From UBA6168 sp964508135 (lineage in GTDB: Bacteria > Bacteroidota > Bacteroidia > Chitinophagales > Saprospiraceae), in assembly GCA_964508135.1 (NCBI GenBank), contig CAZDSU010000008.1:57914-121913 (forward strand): a stretch of 64,000 bases of DNA. The letters run 5' to 3'. The notes beneath the pieces were generated by a model, which saw nothing but the letters and a program-made list of their open reading frames with translations, was not told the DNA's origin and did no database searches. How positions within the stretch are numbered: position 1 is the stretch's first letter; each line of letters opens with the position of its first letter. The translations under genes were made by a program, and so were the position numbers. Positions 1 to 9,279 of this stretch are shown piece by piece.

Positions 1-2247
1 GAAGACCAGGTGAAAGCCTATTCAGGTGCGCAACTGAGCGTTTTCAACTTCGATGGCGAAGGTCAATTGGAGGACGAGCGCAATTTCGACAAGCATTTTA
101 CCATAAAAGTTACCAAAGGAAATGAAGGTCGTCGTGGTTTGCCCGCCGAGACTGACAGCCCCTACCAGTTGGAGAAATTCGAGTGGTTTCACGCAAAAGG
201 CAAGTGGGGCCTCCGCCGATTGGACAATGGCAACGTGCAGATTGAGCCGACTTTTCACGAAGTGAAAGTTGAAAAAGAACTTGGCCTTACCTTGGTGGGT
301 ATCGAAATGATGCAGGAAATCGAGTTTGACCGCACCTCCTACCGCTTTGAAATGGGTTACGGCCTGGTGCAAAACGACACTGGGCTGCTGGTTCACGAGG
401 TGGATTTGGTGGATATTAGATTGAACGATTTTGACCGGGGCCTCCCAGTTGCTCGCTGCATTTTTACCAACGGGAAGCATGGTTTAGTCAACCGAATTGG
501 CAAGATTATCACAAGGGATTTTGCTTTTATCGGCGATTTCAGTGGAGGAGTGGCAAGGGCCAGCCAAAAAGGCCGCATGTCCACCACATTGGACAAAAAG
601 TTGCAAAACTTGGGGTCTTTGCAGAACTTCTTGGTTTCTAAGCTGGCCCCTATTTCACTCACTGATTACACCCAACATGACCTCGATATTGACAACAAGG
701 GCGTCCTGACCTGCGACGGTTGTACTTGGGGCTACTTGGACACCACTGGCACGATGGTAGTGCAGCCGCAATTTTCATTTGCAAAAGATTTTGTCAACCA
801 AGTGGGCATCGTGCAACTGAACAGCCAATGGGGCATGGTGGACAACAAGGGAAAGCAACTTTTACCCTGCCGCTACGACGAGTTGTGCTTCCTTGAAAAC
901 ACTGGAAACAAGGTGCTACGGGTTTTTAAAAAAGAAGAAAGATACGGACTGATTGATACGCTCGGACAATTGACAGTGAGTGCGCAGTACGAAAACATCG
1001 GCTCGTTCAGCGAGGGCCGTTTGGCAGTGAACCGCAATGGCGTTTGGGGATTTGTTGACCAGAACGGGCGTGAAGTCGTGCCATGCAGATTCGATGAGGT
1101 GGACGCTTTCAGCGAAGGCTGGGCTGCCGCCCGGTTGGGCAGCAAGTGGGGATACATTGACCGCAACGGTTCGGTTGAACTTGATTTTCAGTTTTCAAAA
1201 GCTGGGAAATTCAGCTGTGGACTCGCTCCGGCCAAAAGGGAAGGGCCTCATTTTGGGTATATTGACCGCAAGGGCAACTGGGCCATTCAGCCCAAGTTTC
1301 CAAAGGCGCACGTATTCGATGCTGGCATTGCGAAGGTGGAAGAACTGTCCGGGCAGTTCCTACGCGCTGGCTTGATTGACGCAACAGGCAATTTTATCTT
1401 AAAACCCAAGTTCGTGTCACTTTCCGACTTCAACCAGCACGGCCTTGCTGTAGCGGAGATTGGTGGCAATCCCGCAAAATTTGCCTTGGTAAATAGGGCT
1501 GGCCAAACCATCACCAGCTTACCTTTTAGGGACATCGAACCATTTTTTGAAGGGTTGGCAAGGGTGCAGTACCACGATAGTTGGGGTTTCGTGGACACGA
1601 CGGGAAGGCTGGCCATTGAGGCAGTTTACTTCAAGGCAAGCGATTTTTCCGAAGGAAAAGCCGCCGTTTGGCAAGACGGCAAATGTGGTTTTGTTGATCC
1701 TTCGGGCAAATTTGTGGTCGAACCACAGTTCAGCAAATGCATGGACTTCAAGGACGGCAAGGCCATCGTTTTCAAGGGCAGCCAGCGGGCGGGCCTGATT
1801 GATGCCACCGGGAATTTCATCATCGAGCCGGGAATCAACAAACTACTGGACTTCGCCAATGGCAGGGGACTGGTTCGGGACGACAACTACAAGTTTTACT
1901 ACATCACCGAGCAATCCCGTTTTTACAACGGTTTTTATGAGAAAGCCAGAGAGTACAAACACGGAGTTGCAGTAGTTCAGGTTGACGGCAACTGGGCGAT
2001 AATCAACCAGCAGGGCATCGAAATCATACCGCCCAAGTACGATAAAATAGAGCAGTTTGAAGACGGCTTCGCCAAAGTGCGCATCAAGGGCTTCAATGGC
2101 CTGACCAACCTCCAGGGCGAACTCATCGTGCAGCCCAGCTACGAGTACATCAGCTATGCAGGCGAGGGCCTCTTCCGGGTCGAGCAGGGCGACAAGATCG
2201 GCTATTTCGACATGGAGGGGAAATGGGTTTGGGGGCTGCAGGAGTAG
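1..2247 (+). CDS. WG-repeat protein, 5' end cut by window edge
   Basis: The reading frame is open from base 1, so the GTG at 10 is probably not the true start and the gene begins outside the window. About 16 WG repeats fill the protein. Each has the pattern W/Y/F-G-x-I/V-D-x-x-G followed by a hydrophobic strand and a P-x-(F/Y) turn (for example WGFVDQNG, WGYIDRNG, AGLIDATG). WG repeats form beta-rich scaffolds of poorly known function and are common in Bacteroidota. No catalytic motif is visible in the part seen. It ends at a TAG and is followed by tRNA-Asn on the same strand. Confidence 0.85.
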   Translation, partial: EDQVKAYSGAQLSVFNFDGEGQLEDERNFDKHFTIKVTKGNEGRRGLPAETDSPYQLEKFEWFHAKGKWGLRRLDNGNVQIEPTFHEVKVEKELGLTLVGIEMMQEIEFDRTSYRFEMGYGLVQNDTGLLVHEVDLVDIRLNDFDRGLPVARCIFTNGKHGLVNRIGKIITRDFAFIGDFSGGVARASQKGRMSTTLDKKLQNLGSLQNFLVSKLAPISLTDYTQHDLDIDNKGVLTCDGCTWGYLDTTGTMVVQPQFSFAKDFVNQVGIVQLNSQWGMVDNKGKQLLPCRYDELCFLENTGNKVLRVFKKEERYGLIDTLGQLTVSAQYENIGSFSEGRLAVNRNGVWGFVDQNGREVVPCRFDEVDAFSEGWAAARLGSKWGYIDRNGSVELDFQFSKAGKFSCGLAPAKREGPHFGYIDRKGNWAIQPKFPKAHVFDAGIAKVEELSGQFLRAGLIDATGNFILKPKFVSLSDFNQHGLAVAEIGGNPAKFALVNRAGQTITSLPFRDIEPFFEGLARVQYHDSWGFVDTTGRLAIEAVYFKASDFSEGKAAVWQDGKCGFVDPSGKFVVEPQFSKCMDFKDGKAIVFKGSQRAGLIDATGNFIIEPGINKLLDFANGRGLVRDDNYKFYYITEQSRFYNGFYEKAREYKHGVAVVQVDGNWAIINQQGIEIIPPKYDKIEQFEDGFAKVRIKGFNGLTNLQGELIVQPSYEYISYAGEGLFRVEQGDKIGYFDMEGKWVWGLQE

Positions 2248-2455
2248 TTGGCAGTTCGACAGTGGCCAGTTGCAGTTGGGGGCTATGTAACTTGGTACTG
2301 ACATTTTTAAGCAAAATAATTGAATCAAAATCCAGATGATTCCGTTAAAGCGTTTCGATTCAATTCAAAAATCAAGCTGCTCAGGTGTAACTATATTTGA
2401 AAAAGAGCGACAATTTCGAGATTTTAGAGTTTTGAAAAAAAATTCAATTGTGACT

Positions 2456-2486
2456 TGCAAGTTTTTTCAAAAGTATGATACCTTTG
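2456..2486 (+). promoter_or_regulatory. Bacteroidota-type promoter for tRNA-Asn
   Basis: TACCTTTG at 2479-2486 matches the -7 consensus TAnnTTTG exactly. A TTG at 2456-2458 lies 20 bases upstream, as expected for the -33 element. The predicted start is about 45 bases before the tRNA. Confidence 0.5.
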
Positions 2487-2536
2487 CGCTCGCCTTTGAA
2501 AAAGGGCAAGTTTGAAGAATGATTCAGACTATAAAT

Positions 2537-2610
2537 GCCCCCTTAGCTCAGTTGGTTAGAGCGCCGGACTGTTAATCCGTAGGTCTTTGGTTCGAGTCCA
2601 AAAGGGGGCG
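2537..2610 (+). tRNA. tRNA-Asn (anticodon GTT)
   Basis: A complete 74-base cloverleaf can be folded by eye. The acceptor arms are GCCCCCT and AGGGGGC with discriminator G at 2610. The D arm is GCTC...GAGC, the anticodon loop is CTGTTAA, and the T arm is TTTGG/CCAAA around TTCGAGT. CCA is not encoded. A terminator follows within ten bases. Confidence 0.97.
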
Positions 2611-2616
2611 CAAGAA

Positions 2617-2640
2617 GCCCCGCAGCAATGCGGGGCTTTT
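2617..2640 (+). terminator. Intrinsic terminator after tRNA-Asn
   Basis: A perfect 7-bp GC stem (GCCCCGC/GCGGGGC) with a 6-base loop is followed by TTTT. Confidence 0.8.
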
Positions 2641-2686
2641 GCATTTTTGGTCGTGAAATTTTCAATTTTCAATTTTCAATTTCAAA

Positions 2687-3607
2687 ATGAGCCTACTCAC
2701 CGTTGGAACCGTCGCTTTCGACGACATCGAAACCCCACTTGGCAAAGCCGACAAAATCGTTGGTGGCGCTTGCACCTATATCTCCTTGGCAGCCTCCTAT
2801 TTTATTGATGGAATCAATCTGGTTTCCGTTATCGGTGACGATTTCCCGCAGGAAACCCTGGATTTGTTGGCATCCAAAGGAGTCAATCTCGAAGGGCTTC
2901 AGGTTAAGCACGGCGAGAAATCGTTTTTCTGGGCAGGCCGGTACCATGCCGACATGAACAGCCGGGACACGTTGGATACCCAGTTGAACGTGCTGGCCGA
3001 TTTCGACCCCGTTCTGCCGGAAAGCTACAAAACCAGCGACTTCGTGATGCTGGGCAACCTCACCCCCGACGTTCAAATGCGGGTCATCGAGCAAATGGAA
3101 ATGAGGCCAAGGCTCATTGCCATGGACACCATGAATTTTTGGATGAACATTGCCATGGAGCGCCTACTGGAGGTGTTGAAGAAGATTGATTGCCTCATCA
3201 TCAACGACGAGGAAGCTCGCCAATTAAGCGGCGAACACAGCCTTGTGAAAGCTGCGAACAAGATTTTGGAAATGGGACCAAAATACCTCGTCATCAAAAA
3301 GGGCGAACATGGGGCGCTGCTGTTTTATGACGAAAACATTTTCTTCGCGCCAGCACTACCGTTGGCAGAGGTTTTCGACCCAACGGGTGCGGGCGACACA
3401 TTTGCAGGTGGATTCATCGGATACCTTGCAAAAAGCGGTGATTTGTCATTTGAGAACATGAAGCGTGCGGTCATTTTTGGCTCCGCAATGGCTTCGTTTT
3501 GCGTTGAAAAATTTGGCATCGAGCGCCTGACGGAGCTTACCCACCTCGAAATCAAGCAGCGGGTTTCCAAATTTGTTGACTTGGTGAATTTTGATGCACA
3601 GCTTTAA
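2687..3607 (+). CDS. PfkB-family carbohydrate/nucleoside kinase
   Basis: This 306-residue protein belongs to the ribokinase/PfkB superfamily, which phosphorylates sugars or nucleosides with ATP in the cytosol. The N-terminal substrate-binding region GGACTYISLAASYF is present. The C-terminal signature DPTGAGDTFAGG lies at residues 231-242, with the catalytic base Asp237. The length is normal for the family. The substrate cannot be told from sequence. The ATG at 2687 follows a run of TTTTCAA repeats between tRNA-Asn and the gene. Both neighbours are unrelated, so there is no operon clue. Confidence 0.88.
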   Translation: MSLLTVGTVAFDDIETPLGKADKIVGGACTYISLAASYFIDGINLVSVIGDDFPQETLDLLASKGVNLEGLQVKHGEKSFFWAGRYHADMNSRDTLDTQLNVLADFDPVLPESYKTSDFVMLGNLTPDVQMRVIEQMEMRPRLIAMDTMNFWMNIAMERLLEVLKKIDCLIINDEEARQLSGEHSLVKAANKILEMGPKYLVIKKGEHGALLFYDENIFFAPALPLAEVFDPTGAGDTFAGGFIGYLAKSGDLSFENMKRAVIFGSAMASFCVEKFGIERLTELTHLEIKQRVSKFVDLVNFDAQL

Positions 3608-3697
3608 GTTTTCCAGGTACGTTATTTAGGTTAAAATGCAGGGGATTTGTACACGATTTGTGTTTATCCCGTACTTTGTTGCTAAATAATACACCTA

Positions 3698-4954
3698 ATG
3701 CACCTGAAGAATACGCTCATTTTAGCACTTGCCTTTGCTGTACATTGCACATTGTTGTCCCAAGTCTCCGTGATAGGCAACTTGGCCATCGGGGACACCG
3801 CCCATTTCCATTTGCTCAAAACCACTAGAAATGACCAGTTCATCGGCAAAGTCATGTCCTGGACACCCGACTCAATAGTTTTTTTGACTAGTTCCGAAGT
3901 CAGGATTTCATTTCCACCCTCCGAAGTAAGGTCAATTGAAGTGACTGAAAATCAGCAGCTTGGTTCCCCCAGTGTTGAAATTTTCATCTTGGAAACCACA
4001 GATGGAAAGATGTACTACGGGTACCCAAAACAAATTCATCCTGACAGAATAACCTTCGTTGCTGGCGGCAACGCAGGCTTGCTAAGATTTAAGCCAGAAA
4101 ATGTGCTGTCCATCGAACCGACATCATCAATGAGCTTGATGACAATAGAGCCGTTCATCAATGAATATTGCCTTCAAAGCAAGGCCAACAAAAAGGTAAC
4201 CGGGGAAATGTTGGGCTATTCGGGAGGGCGCATCCAACTACTTGGCGCTGATGGCAAATTGGTAAATGAATCGGTAGAGAACTTAAGGAAATACGAGTTG
4301 TGTGCACAGTACACGCCATATTTGGGCTATGGCCGCTCATTGATGTTCCTGCCAACAGGGTTTGGAATGGAAGATTCTCAGCGGGAATACAGGAACATCG
4401 CGCTGGGCATCAACATTTTGTCGTTTGGTATTTCCGACCATGTTTCCGTTGGGACTGGTTTGGTATCAATTCTTCCTTATGCCGATATAAAATACTCCCA
4501 GGATTTTGGCAAATATGTGCATTGGAGCATTGGCGGTTATGCTTTTGTTCCTTCGGCAATTGGGATCCACGGTGCGATTTCGTTGGGCACACATGATTAC
4601 TTCCTGAACTTGAGCTATTTGCGAAACTTCGATATTAAAACCCTAGACACGGACAGCGATTTTGAAAGCTTCAGCGTGGGGGCTTCCTTGAGAACAGGAC
4701 GGCGTTCAAGGCTCTTCGCCGAATACAATATCATGGTTGCGCCTGTTTCAACATTCGGGGGATATGAATCATTTTATGAGCGTGGGTTCGGCAATATGTT
4801 CACCTGGGGCTATGGCTGGTTCAGAAGAAAATTCCGCCTAGAGACGGGCATAATGGGCATTGGCCCATTTACCTCCTATTATTGTTTCCCAGAAGATTGC
4901 CAGAAGACTTACCATGTCCCCATCCCTTTTTTTGCTTTTAGTTTCTATTTCTGA
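3698..4954 (+). CDS. Putative outer-membrane beta-barrel protein
   Basis: The 418-residue product starts with a signal peptide (about residues 1-21, ending LLSQV). Residues 25-190 look like three repeats of a small beta unit with the pattern x-G-x(10-14)-I-x-F/L, for example QFIGKVMSWTPDSIVFL and MYYGYPKQIHPDRITFV. The rest is rich in alternating hydrophobic and aromatic strands and ends in FAFSFYF, as outer-membrane barrels do. I do not recognise the family and infer the location from this pattern. A TACTTTG at 3672-3678 is a weak -7 candidate. It stands alone between the PfkB kinase and the patatin gene. Confidence 0.6.
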   Translation: MHLKNTLILALAFAVHCTLLSQVSVIGNLAIGDTAHFHLLKTTRNDQFIGKVMSWTPDSIVFLTSSEVRISFPPSEVRSIEVTENQQLGSPSVEIFILETTDGKMYYGYPKQIHPDRITFVAGGNAGLLRFKPENVLSIEPTSSMSLMTIEPFINEYCLQSKANKKVTGEMLGYSGGRIQLLGADGKLVNESVENLRKYELCAQYTPYLGYGRSLMFLPTGFGMEDSQREYRNIALGINILSFGISDHVSVGTGLVSILPYADIKYSQDFGKYVHWSIGGYAFVPSAIGIHGAISLGTHDYFLNLSYLRNFDIKTLDTDSDFESFSVGASLRTGRRSRLFAEYNIMVAPVSTFGGYESFYERGFGNMFTWGYGWFRRKFRLETGIMGIGPFTSYYCFPEDCQKTYHVPIPFFAFSFYF

Positions 4955-5038
4955 TGGGTTTGCGTTCGCATTGGTTCCCAAATAACTTTGATTTTTTTAC
5001 CTGACAAACAAGTTGCACCAAAAAAACAAAATCGTTGC

Positions 5039-5046
5039 TATATTTG
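5039..5046 (+). promoter_or_regulatory. -7 element upstream of patatin gene
   Basis: TATATTTG fits TAnnTTTG exactly and lies about 43 bases before the ATG. The -33 element is not clear; a TTG at 5013-5015 is slightly too far away. Confidence 0.35.
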
Positions 5047-5088
5047 GCCGAGGCATTTATCATCCAAAACTTAAAAAAGCAATAAACA

Positions 5089-6210
5089 ATGAAAACCCTG
5101 CACGAACATCTTCATCAAGACCCATCCAACCCACAGCCCAAGCGCATACTCGCCCTCGACGGTGGTGGCATCCGGGGTGCCATGACCCTTGGAATACTCA
5201 AAAGTATCGAAGATACGCTTCGCAAACGCCATGGCGACGACCCCAATTTCAGGCTCGCCCACTATTTTGACTTCATCGGTGGCACCAGCACCGGCTCCAT
5301 CATAGCCTCGTTGCTTTGCATCGGCAAAGGCGTTGACGAAATTCAGGAAATGTACCAAAGCCTTGGTACCCGGGTTTTCGGTAAATCCAGGATACTGTCG
5401 CTGCTCCGGGCCGGCAAATTCGACGAATCGGAACTGGAAAAACTGCTCGAAGAACAGCTCGGGCAGGAAACTATTGGAGGTGCAGGCATCCAAACTGGCA
5501 TCTGCGTCGTGGCGAAACGTGCCGACACGGGTGGTACGTGGGCCTTCTTGAACCACCCTGGAGGCAAGTATTATGAAGCAAACAAAGGGATTTTGCTTCG
5601 CAATGCCGTCCGAGCAAGTTCAGCCGCCCCAACCTACTTCGACGCAGAAGCCTTCGACGTTGGCAACGGCGAAATCGGCGCATTCGTGGATGGGGGCGTG
5701 AGCATGCACAACAACCCTGCGATGCTGTTGTTCCTGATGGCAACCACCAAAGGCTTTCCGTACAAGTGGAAAACCGGGGACGACATGCTCGAAATCGTTT
5801 CGGTAGGCACTGGCTATGCCAAGATCCGCCGCAGATTGGAAGAATGTGTGGGTATAGCTGGTGTAAAATGGGCGCCCGTAGTGCCGGCAATGCTCATGGA
5901 CGATGCCGACAATTACAACCAACTCATGCTTCAATACATCTCAAAATCACCAACCGCTAAAGTCATTAATTCCGAGTTTGGAGACCTCAGCGGAGATTTG
6001 CTCGCCCCAAAACCGCTCATCCATTACCTCCGATATGACGTGAAACTTGAGCAGAATGAATTGAACGAACTTGGATTTGCCAACGTCATGGCAGAAAAAA
6101 TCCGGGAAATGTCAGATGCAAAAAACAAAGAAGTGCTGCGAGACATTGGCCTCGAAGCGGGTAAGCGAATGGTAAAGGATTCGCATTTCCCAAAGGTGTT
6201 TGACCTTTAA
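5089..6210 (+). CDS. Patatin-like phospholipase
   Basis: This 373-residue protein has the three patatin landmarks. The oxyanion-hole glycine loop DGGGIRG is near residue 24, the nucleophile elbow GTSTG (GxSxG) near 65-69, and the catalytic dyad DGG near 201-203, in DGGVSMHNNP. Patatins hydrolyse acyl esters of membrane lipids. No signal peptide is seen, so it is probably cytosolic. The compact architecture resembles CapV/CapE effectors of CBASS as well as housekeeping patatins. No nucleotide cyclase or other CBASS gene is adjacent, so a defence role is not supported. The ATG was chosen because a -7 promoter element precedes it and the DGGGIRG motif follows at the usual distance. Confidence 0.85.
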   Translation: MKTLHEHLHQDPSNPQPKRILALDGGGIRGAMTLGILKSIEDTLRKRHGDDPNFRLAHYFDFIGGTSTGSIIASLLCIGKGVDEIQEMYQSLGTRVFGKSRILSLLRAGKFDESELEKLLEEQLGQETIGGAGIQTGICVVAKRADTGGTWAFLNHPGGKYYEANKGILLRNAVRASSAAPTYFDAEAFDVGNGEIGAFVDGGVSMHNNPAMLLFLMATTKGFPYKWKTGDDMLEIVSVGTGYAKIRRRLEECVGIAGVKWAPVVPAMLMDDADNYNQLMLQYISKSPTAKVINSEFGDLSGDLLAPKPLIHYLRYDVKLEQNELNELGFANVMAEKIREMSDAKNKEVLRDIGLEAGKRMVKDSHFPKVFDL

Positions 6211-6211
6211 A

Positions 6212-6326
6212 TATACTTTGCACCAATAAATTTTGTGCAAAGGGGGTTTGGGGGCGCTCAATGCCAGCCCAGCCCAAGAGCACTCCCCCCCGACGAGCCG
6301 CCGAAGGCGGCGAGGAGGGGCATAAG
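6212..6326 (+). repeat. GC-rich double stem-loop repeat, copy 1
   Basis: The core runs from a G-run and TTTGGGGGCG to CCGCCGAAGGCGG and GAGGAGGGG. It belongs to the same family as copies near 27038, 50827, 52569 and 56312. A 29-base leader (6212-6240) with the small hairpin TTGCAC/GTGCAA is 25/29 identical to the sequence at 52518-52546 beside copy 4. The element lies just after the patatin stop codon. Confidence 0.7.
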
Positions 6327-6344
6327 AATGGCGTTGAGTATATG

Positions 6345-6397
6345 AGCCGCTAATTGCACTAAATTTTAATTCAGTTTAATTCGTGCAATTAGCGGCT
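6345..6397. terminator. Palindrome between convergent genes
   Basis: A perfect 15-bp inverted repeat (6345-6359 and 6383-6397; arm AGCCGCTAATTGCAC) encloses a 23-base AT-rich loop. The right arm overlaps the wbqC-like stop codon. It probably acts as a two-way terminator for the patatin and WbqC genes, although no strong T-run follows. Confidence 0.5.
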
Positions 6398-7007
6398 AAC
6401 TGTTTATCCTGCCTGCGCAAAATATTAAATCCAATACGCTTAAATTTTCTAAGAATCCAAGCCTGTCCTCAAATACTTGTGGATACCTAATCGGCTTGTA
6501 ATCATTGCTTTGCATTATTTCTTTTGGGTGAAATTCAGACCTTAAGTCCAATAATTGTTCAGGTTGCGTCTCATATTTTTCGGTCAAAATAATAGGCGTT
6601 TTCAACTTCAATATTTTCATTGAAACCATTAATAAATCATAATTCCAATCCCACAGCAGCTCATATTTTTCCGCTTTAAAATAAGGCTCGAATAATTCCG
6701 CATAATGCTCAAAAAACGGTGAATTGCCATAAGCCGAGCATATTGCCCGCCAATGCCGCATTTGCCAAGGTTCGTCATAAGCGATGCGCACCTCCCGAAT
6801 GGGTTGTTGCTGGTTTTTGCCTTTGCGGAGCGGAATTGTCAAACGTTGCACCCCGTTCACTGCGGCGATATGGCAACGGTTTCGGTAACTGCCCTTGATG
6901 TAATGTTCGTGCTGCTCCAAGTGCACGGCAGGTGCGTTTGCCAAAGCTGCAAACCAGTTCACAGGCGGGAAATAGTAAAGGGACAAAAGGCTGGCTGGCT
7001 GTTCCAT
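6396..7007 (-). CDS. WbqC-like family protein
   Basis: This 203-residue protein has the typical WbqC-like beginning LLSLYYFPPVNWFAAL. It continues with HYIKGSYRNRCHIAAVNG, LTIPLRKGK and the block WRAICSAYGNSPFFEHY. WbqC proteins occur in O-antigen and glycan loci, and their biochemistry is not firmly established. I chose the ATG at 7007 (MEQPASLLS) because upstream in-frame codons run back through the groEL terminator. In other Bacteroidota the family often sits near signal peptidase genes, which are not seen here. The length and ends look complete. Confidence 0.8.
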   Translation of the reverse strand: MEQPASLLSLYYFPPVNWFAALANAPAVHLEQHEHYIKGSYRNRCHIAAVNGVQRLTIPLRKGKNQQQPIREVRIAYDEPWQMRHWRAICSAYGNSPFFEHYAELFEPYFKAEKYELLWDWNYDLLMVSMKILKLKTPIILTEKYETQPEQLLDLRSEFHPKEIMQSNDYKPIRYPQVFEDRLGFLENLSVLDLIFCAGRINS

Positions 7008-7071
7008 TTTGATAATTGCTATGGAGCAAAGATGAACATAAATTGGCCTGTGCGGGCAGTTTACTGAAAAC

Positions 7072-7107
7072 AAAAAAGCCCTTCCCACCGAAGCAGAAAG
7101 GGCTTTT
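7072..7107 (-). terminator. Intrinsic terminator after groEL
   Basis: Read on the minus strand, a 10-bp stem (AAAAGCCCTT/AAGGGCTTTT) closes a 14-base loop and is followed by a T-run. It lies 78 bases past the groEL stop codon. Confidence 0.8.
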
Positions 7108-7184
7108 ATTCTCAAGAATCAAGCAGCAAACGATCGGCGAAGCAGCATCTGACTGCCAACTGCCAACTGACGAACTGCCAACTA

Positions 7185-8819
7185 TTACATCATGCCGCCC
7201 ATGCCGCCGCCCGGAGGCATGTGGCCGTGGCCAGCGTCTTTCTCCGGTTTGTCGCTGATGACGCATTCAGTCATCAGGAGCATTCCGGCGATAGATGCTG
7301 CGTTTTCGAGGGCCACACGGGTCACCTTCGTTGGGTCAATGACACCTGCTTTTTTCAAGTCCTCGTAAACATCGGTGCGGGCGTTGTAGCCGATGGCGCC
7401 TTTGCTATCAAACACTTTCTGGTACACCACGCTACCTTCCTGGCCAGCGTTTTCAGCGATGACACGCACCGGAGCTTCCAGCGACTTGCGCACGATGGCG
7501 ATGCCGATGGTCTCGTCGTCGTTTTTGCCTTTCACACCGTCAAGCGCCTTGATGGCACGAACGAGTGCCACCCCACCACCTGCCACGATGCCTTCTTCGA
7601 TGGCAGCACGGGTTGCGTGGAGTGCGTCGTCAACACGGTCTTTTTTCTCCTTCATTTCCACCTCTGTCGGTGCGCCAACGTTCAGAACGGCTACGCCACC
7701 TGCCAGTTTGGCAAGGCGCTCCTGGAGTTTCTCCTTGTCGTAGTCGGAAGTGGTGGTCTCGATTTGAGACTTAATCATGGCGACACGGGAATCAATGTCC
7801 GCCTTTTTGCCCTTGCCGTTCACGATGGTCGTGTTGTCCTTGTCCACCGTGATTTTTTCGCAAGTGCCGAGGTCAGTCATGGCGGCTTTTTCCAGCGTAA
7901 AGCCTTTTTCTTCCGAAATCACCTGGCCACCTGTCAAAATGGCGATGTCTTCCAGCATGGCCTTGCGGCGGTCGCCAAAGCCGGGGGCTTTCACGGCCAC
8001 GACTTTCAGTCCAGCACGGAGGCGGTTCACCACGAGAACGCCAAGTGCCTGGCTTTCAACGTCTTCCGAAATGATGAGCAGCGGACGGCCAGAACCGGCA
8101 GCTTTCTCCAAAATCGGCAGCATCTCCTGCAGGTTGCTGATTTTCTTGTCGTAAATCAGGATGTACGGGTTTTCGTACTCCGTCGTCATGTTTTCCGTGT
8201 TGGTCACGAAGTAAGGGGACAAGTAGCCACGGTCGAACTGCATACCGAGCACTTCCTCCACGTAGGTGTCCGTGCCTTTTGCTTCTTCGACGGTGATGAC
8301 GCCATCCTTGGTCACCCGCTTCATGGCATCTGCGATGAGTGCACCGATTTCGTCGTCGTTGTTGGCGGAAATGGCAGCTACTTGCTGGATTTTCTTGAAG
8401 TCGTCGCCGATGCTTTCGGACTGTTTTTTCAGGTCTTCGACAACCACACGTACTGCGGCATCCATGCCCCGCTTGAGGTCAATCGGGTTTGCGCCTGCGG
8501 CCACGTTCTTGAGGCCAGCGGTAATCATGGCTTGCGCCAAAACGGTTGCCGTGGTGGTGCCGTCGCCGGCGAGGTCGCTGGTTTTGGAAGCCACTTCCTT
8601 CACCATCTGTGCGCCCATGTTTTCCACAGCGTCTTCCAGTTCGATTTCCTTCGCAACGGTCACGCCGTCCTTGGTCAATTGCGGAGCACCGAAGCTTTTT
8701 TGGATGACCACGTTGCGGCCACGTGGGCCGAGGGTTACTTTCACGGCATTTGCCAAAGCGTCAACGCCAGTTTTGAGTTTCTCACGGGCGTCCCTATTAA
8801 ATGAAATTTCCTTTGCCAT
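7185..8819 (-). CDS. groL: Chaperonin GroEL (60 kDa)
   Basis: The 544-residue product matches GroEL along its whole length. It has the ATP-binding GDGTTTATVLA region near residues 85-95, the apical-domain segment EDVESQALG, and the C-terminal Gly/Met-rich tail GGGMGGMM. Fourteen subunits with the GroES cap fold proteins in an ATP-driven cycle in the cytosol. It lies downstream of groES on the same strand across an unusually long 175-base gap that holds only AT-rich sequence and a small CTGCTG/CAGCAG hairpin near 8886-8902. A terminator follows the gene. The gene is intact. Confidence 0.98.
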   Translation of the reverse strand: MAKEISFNRDAREKLKTGVDALANAVKVTLGPRGRNVVIQKSFGAPQLTKDGVTVAKEIELEDAVENMGAQMVKEVASKTSDLAGDGTTTATVLAQAMITAGLKNVAAGANPIDLKRGMDAAVRVVVEDLKKQSESIGDDFKKIQQVAAISANNDDEIGALIADAMKRVTKDGVITVEEAKGTDTYVEEVLGMQFDRGYLSPYFVTNTENMTTEYENPYILIYDKKISNLQEMLPILEKAAGSGRPLLIISEDVESQALGVLVVNRLRAGLKVVAVKAPGFGDRRKAMLEDIAILTGGQVISEEKGFTLEKAAMTDLGTCEKITVDKDNTTIVNGKGKKADIDSRVAMIKSQIETTTSDYDKEKLQERLAKLAGGVAVLNVGAPTEVEMKEKKDRVDDALHATRAAIEEGIVAGGGVALVRAIKALDGVKGKNDDETIGIAIVRKSLEAPVRVIAENAGQEGSVVYQKVFDSKGAIGYNARTDVYEDLKKAGVIDPTKVTRVALENAASIAGMLLMTECVISDKPEKDAGHGHMPPGGGMGGMM

Positions 8820-8994
8820 AATTTTTGGATTTGTTGAATTTTTACCCCGTTTGATGGGGGCTGTATTGTTGAATTGTTGTTGCCGCTGCTGGTTTCAGCA
8901 GTTCGGGTAACGGTTTAGCGAGGTCAAATCAAAAAACAAAAAAGATGGTTTGGCAGCATGGACAGGCCACTTTTGCCTTTCACCTTTTTACTTT

Positions 8995-9279
8995 TTACTT
9001 GTCAAGAATGACGAGGATATCGTCCTCACGCATGATGAGGTAGTCCGTGCCTTCCAGTTCCATTTCTTGTCCAGCATACTTGCCGTACAGTACGATGTCA
9101 CCTACTTTCACGGTCATTTTCTTTTCGTCTTTACCGTCTTTGCCGGGGCCAACGGCCACGACTTCGCCACGCTGTGGCTTTTCTTTGGCGGTGTCAGGGA
9201 TGATGATGCCTCCCTTTGTTTTCTCTTCTGCGGGCGCTGGTTTCACAACCACCCGGTCGTTGATAGGCTTAAACTTCAT
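8995..9279 (-). CDS. groS: Co-chaperonin GroES (10 kDa)
   Basis: The 94-residue protein is a typical GroES. It has the N-terminal KPINDRVVVKPAPAEEKTKGG with the mobile loop GGIIIPDTAKEKP, and the C-terminal EGTDYLIMREDDILVIL. It caps GroEL. It is the first gene of groES-groEL. No HrcA/CIRCE inverted repeat (TTAGCACTC-N9-GAGTGCTAA) is visible upstream. A weak -7-like TAAGTTTT lies on the minus strand at 9373-9366, so how heat shock controls this operon is not shown by the sequence. Confidence 0.98.
   Translation of the reverse strand: MKFKPINDRVVVKPAPAEEKTKGGIIIPDTAKEKPQRGEVVAVGPGKDGKDEKKMTVKVGDIVLYGKYAGQEMELEGTDYLIMREDDILVILDK

Noticed and set aside
5089..6210. CBASS system with a patatin effector
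   Set aside because: No CD-NTase, Cap2 or Cap3 gene lies next to it, and the neighbours are unrelated.
7221..8804. Long open frame antisense to groEL (527 codons)
   Set aside because: It is a mirror of the groEL codon pattern and encodes His/Phe/Val-rich text with no domain. groEL itself is certain.
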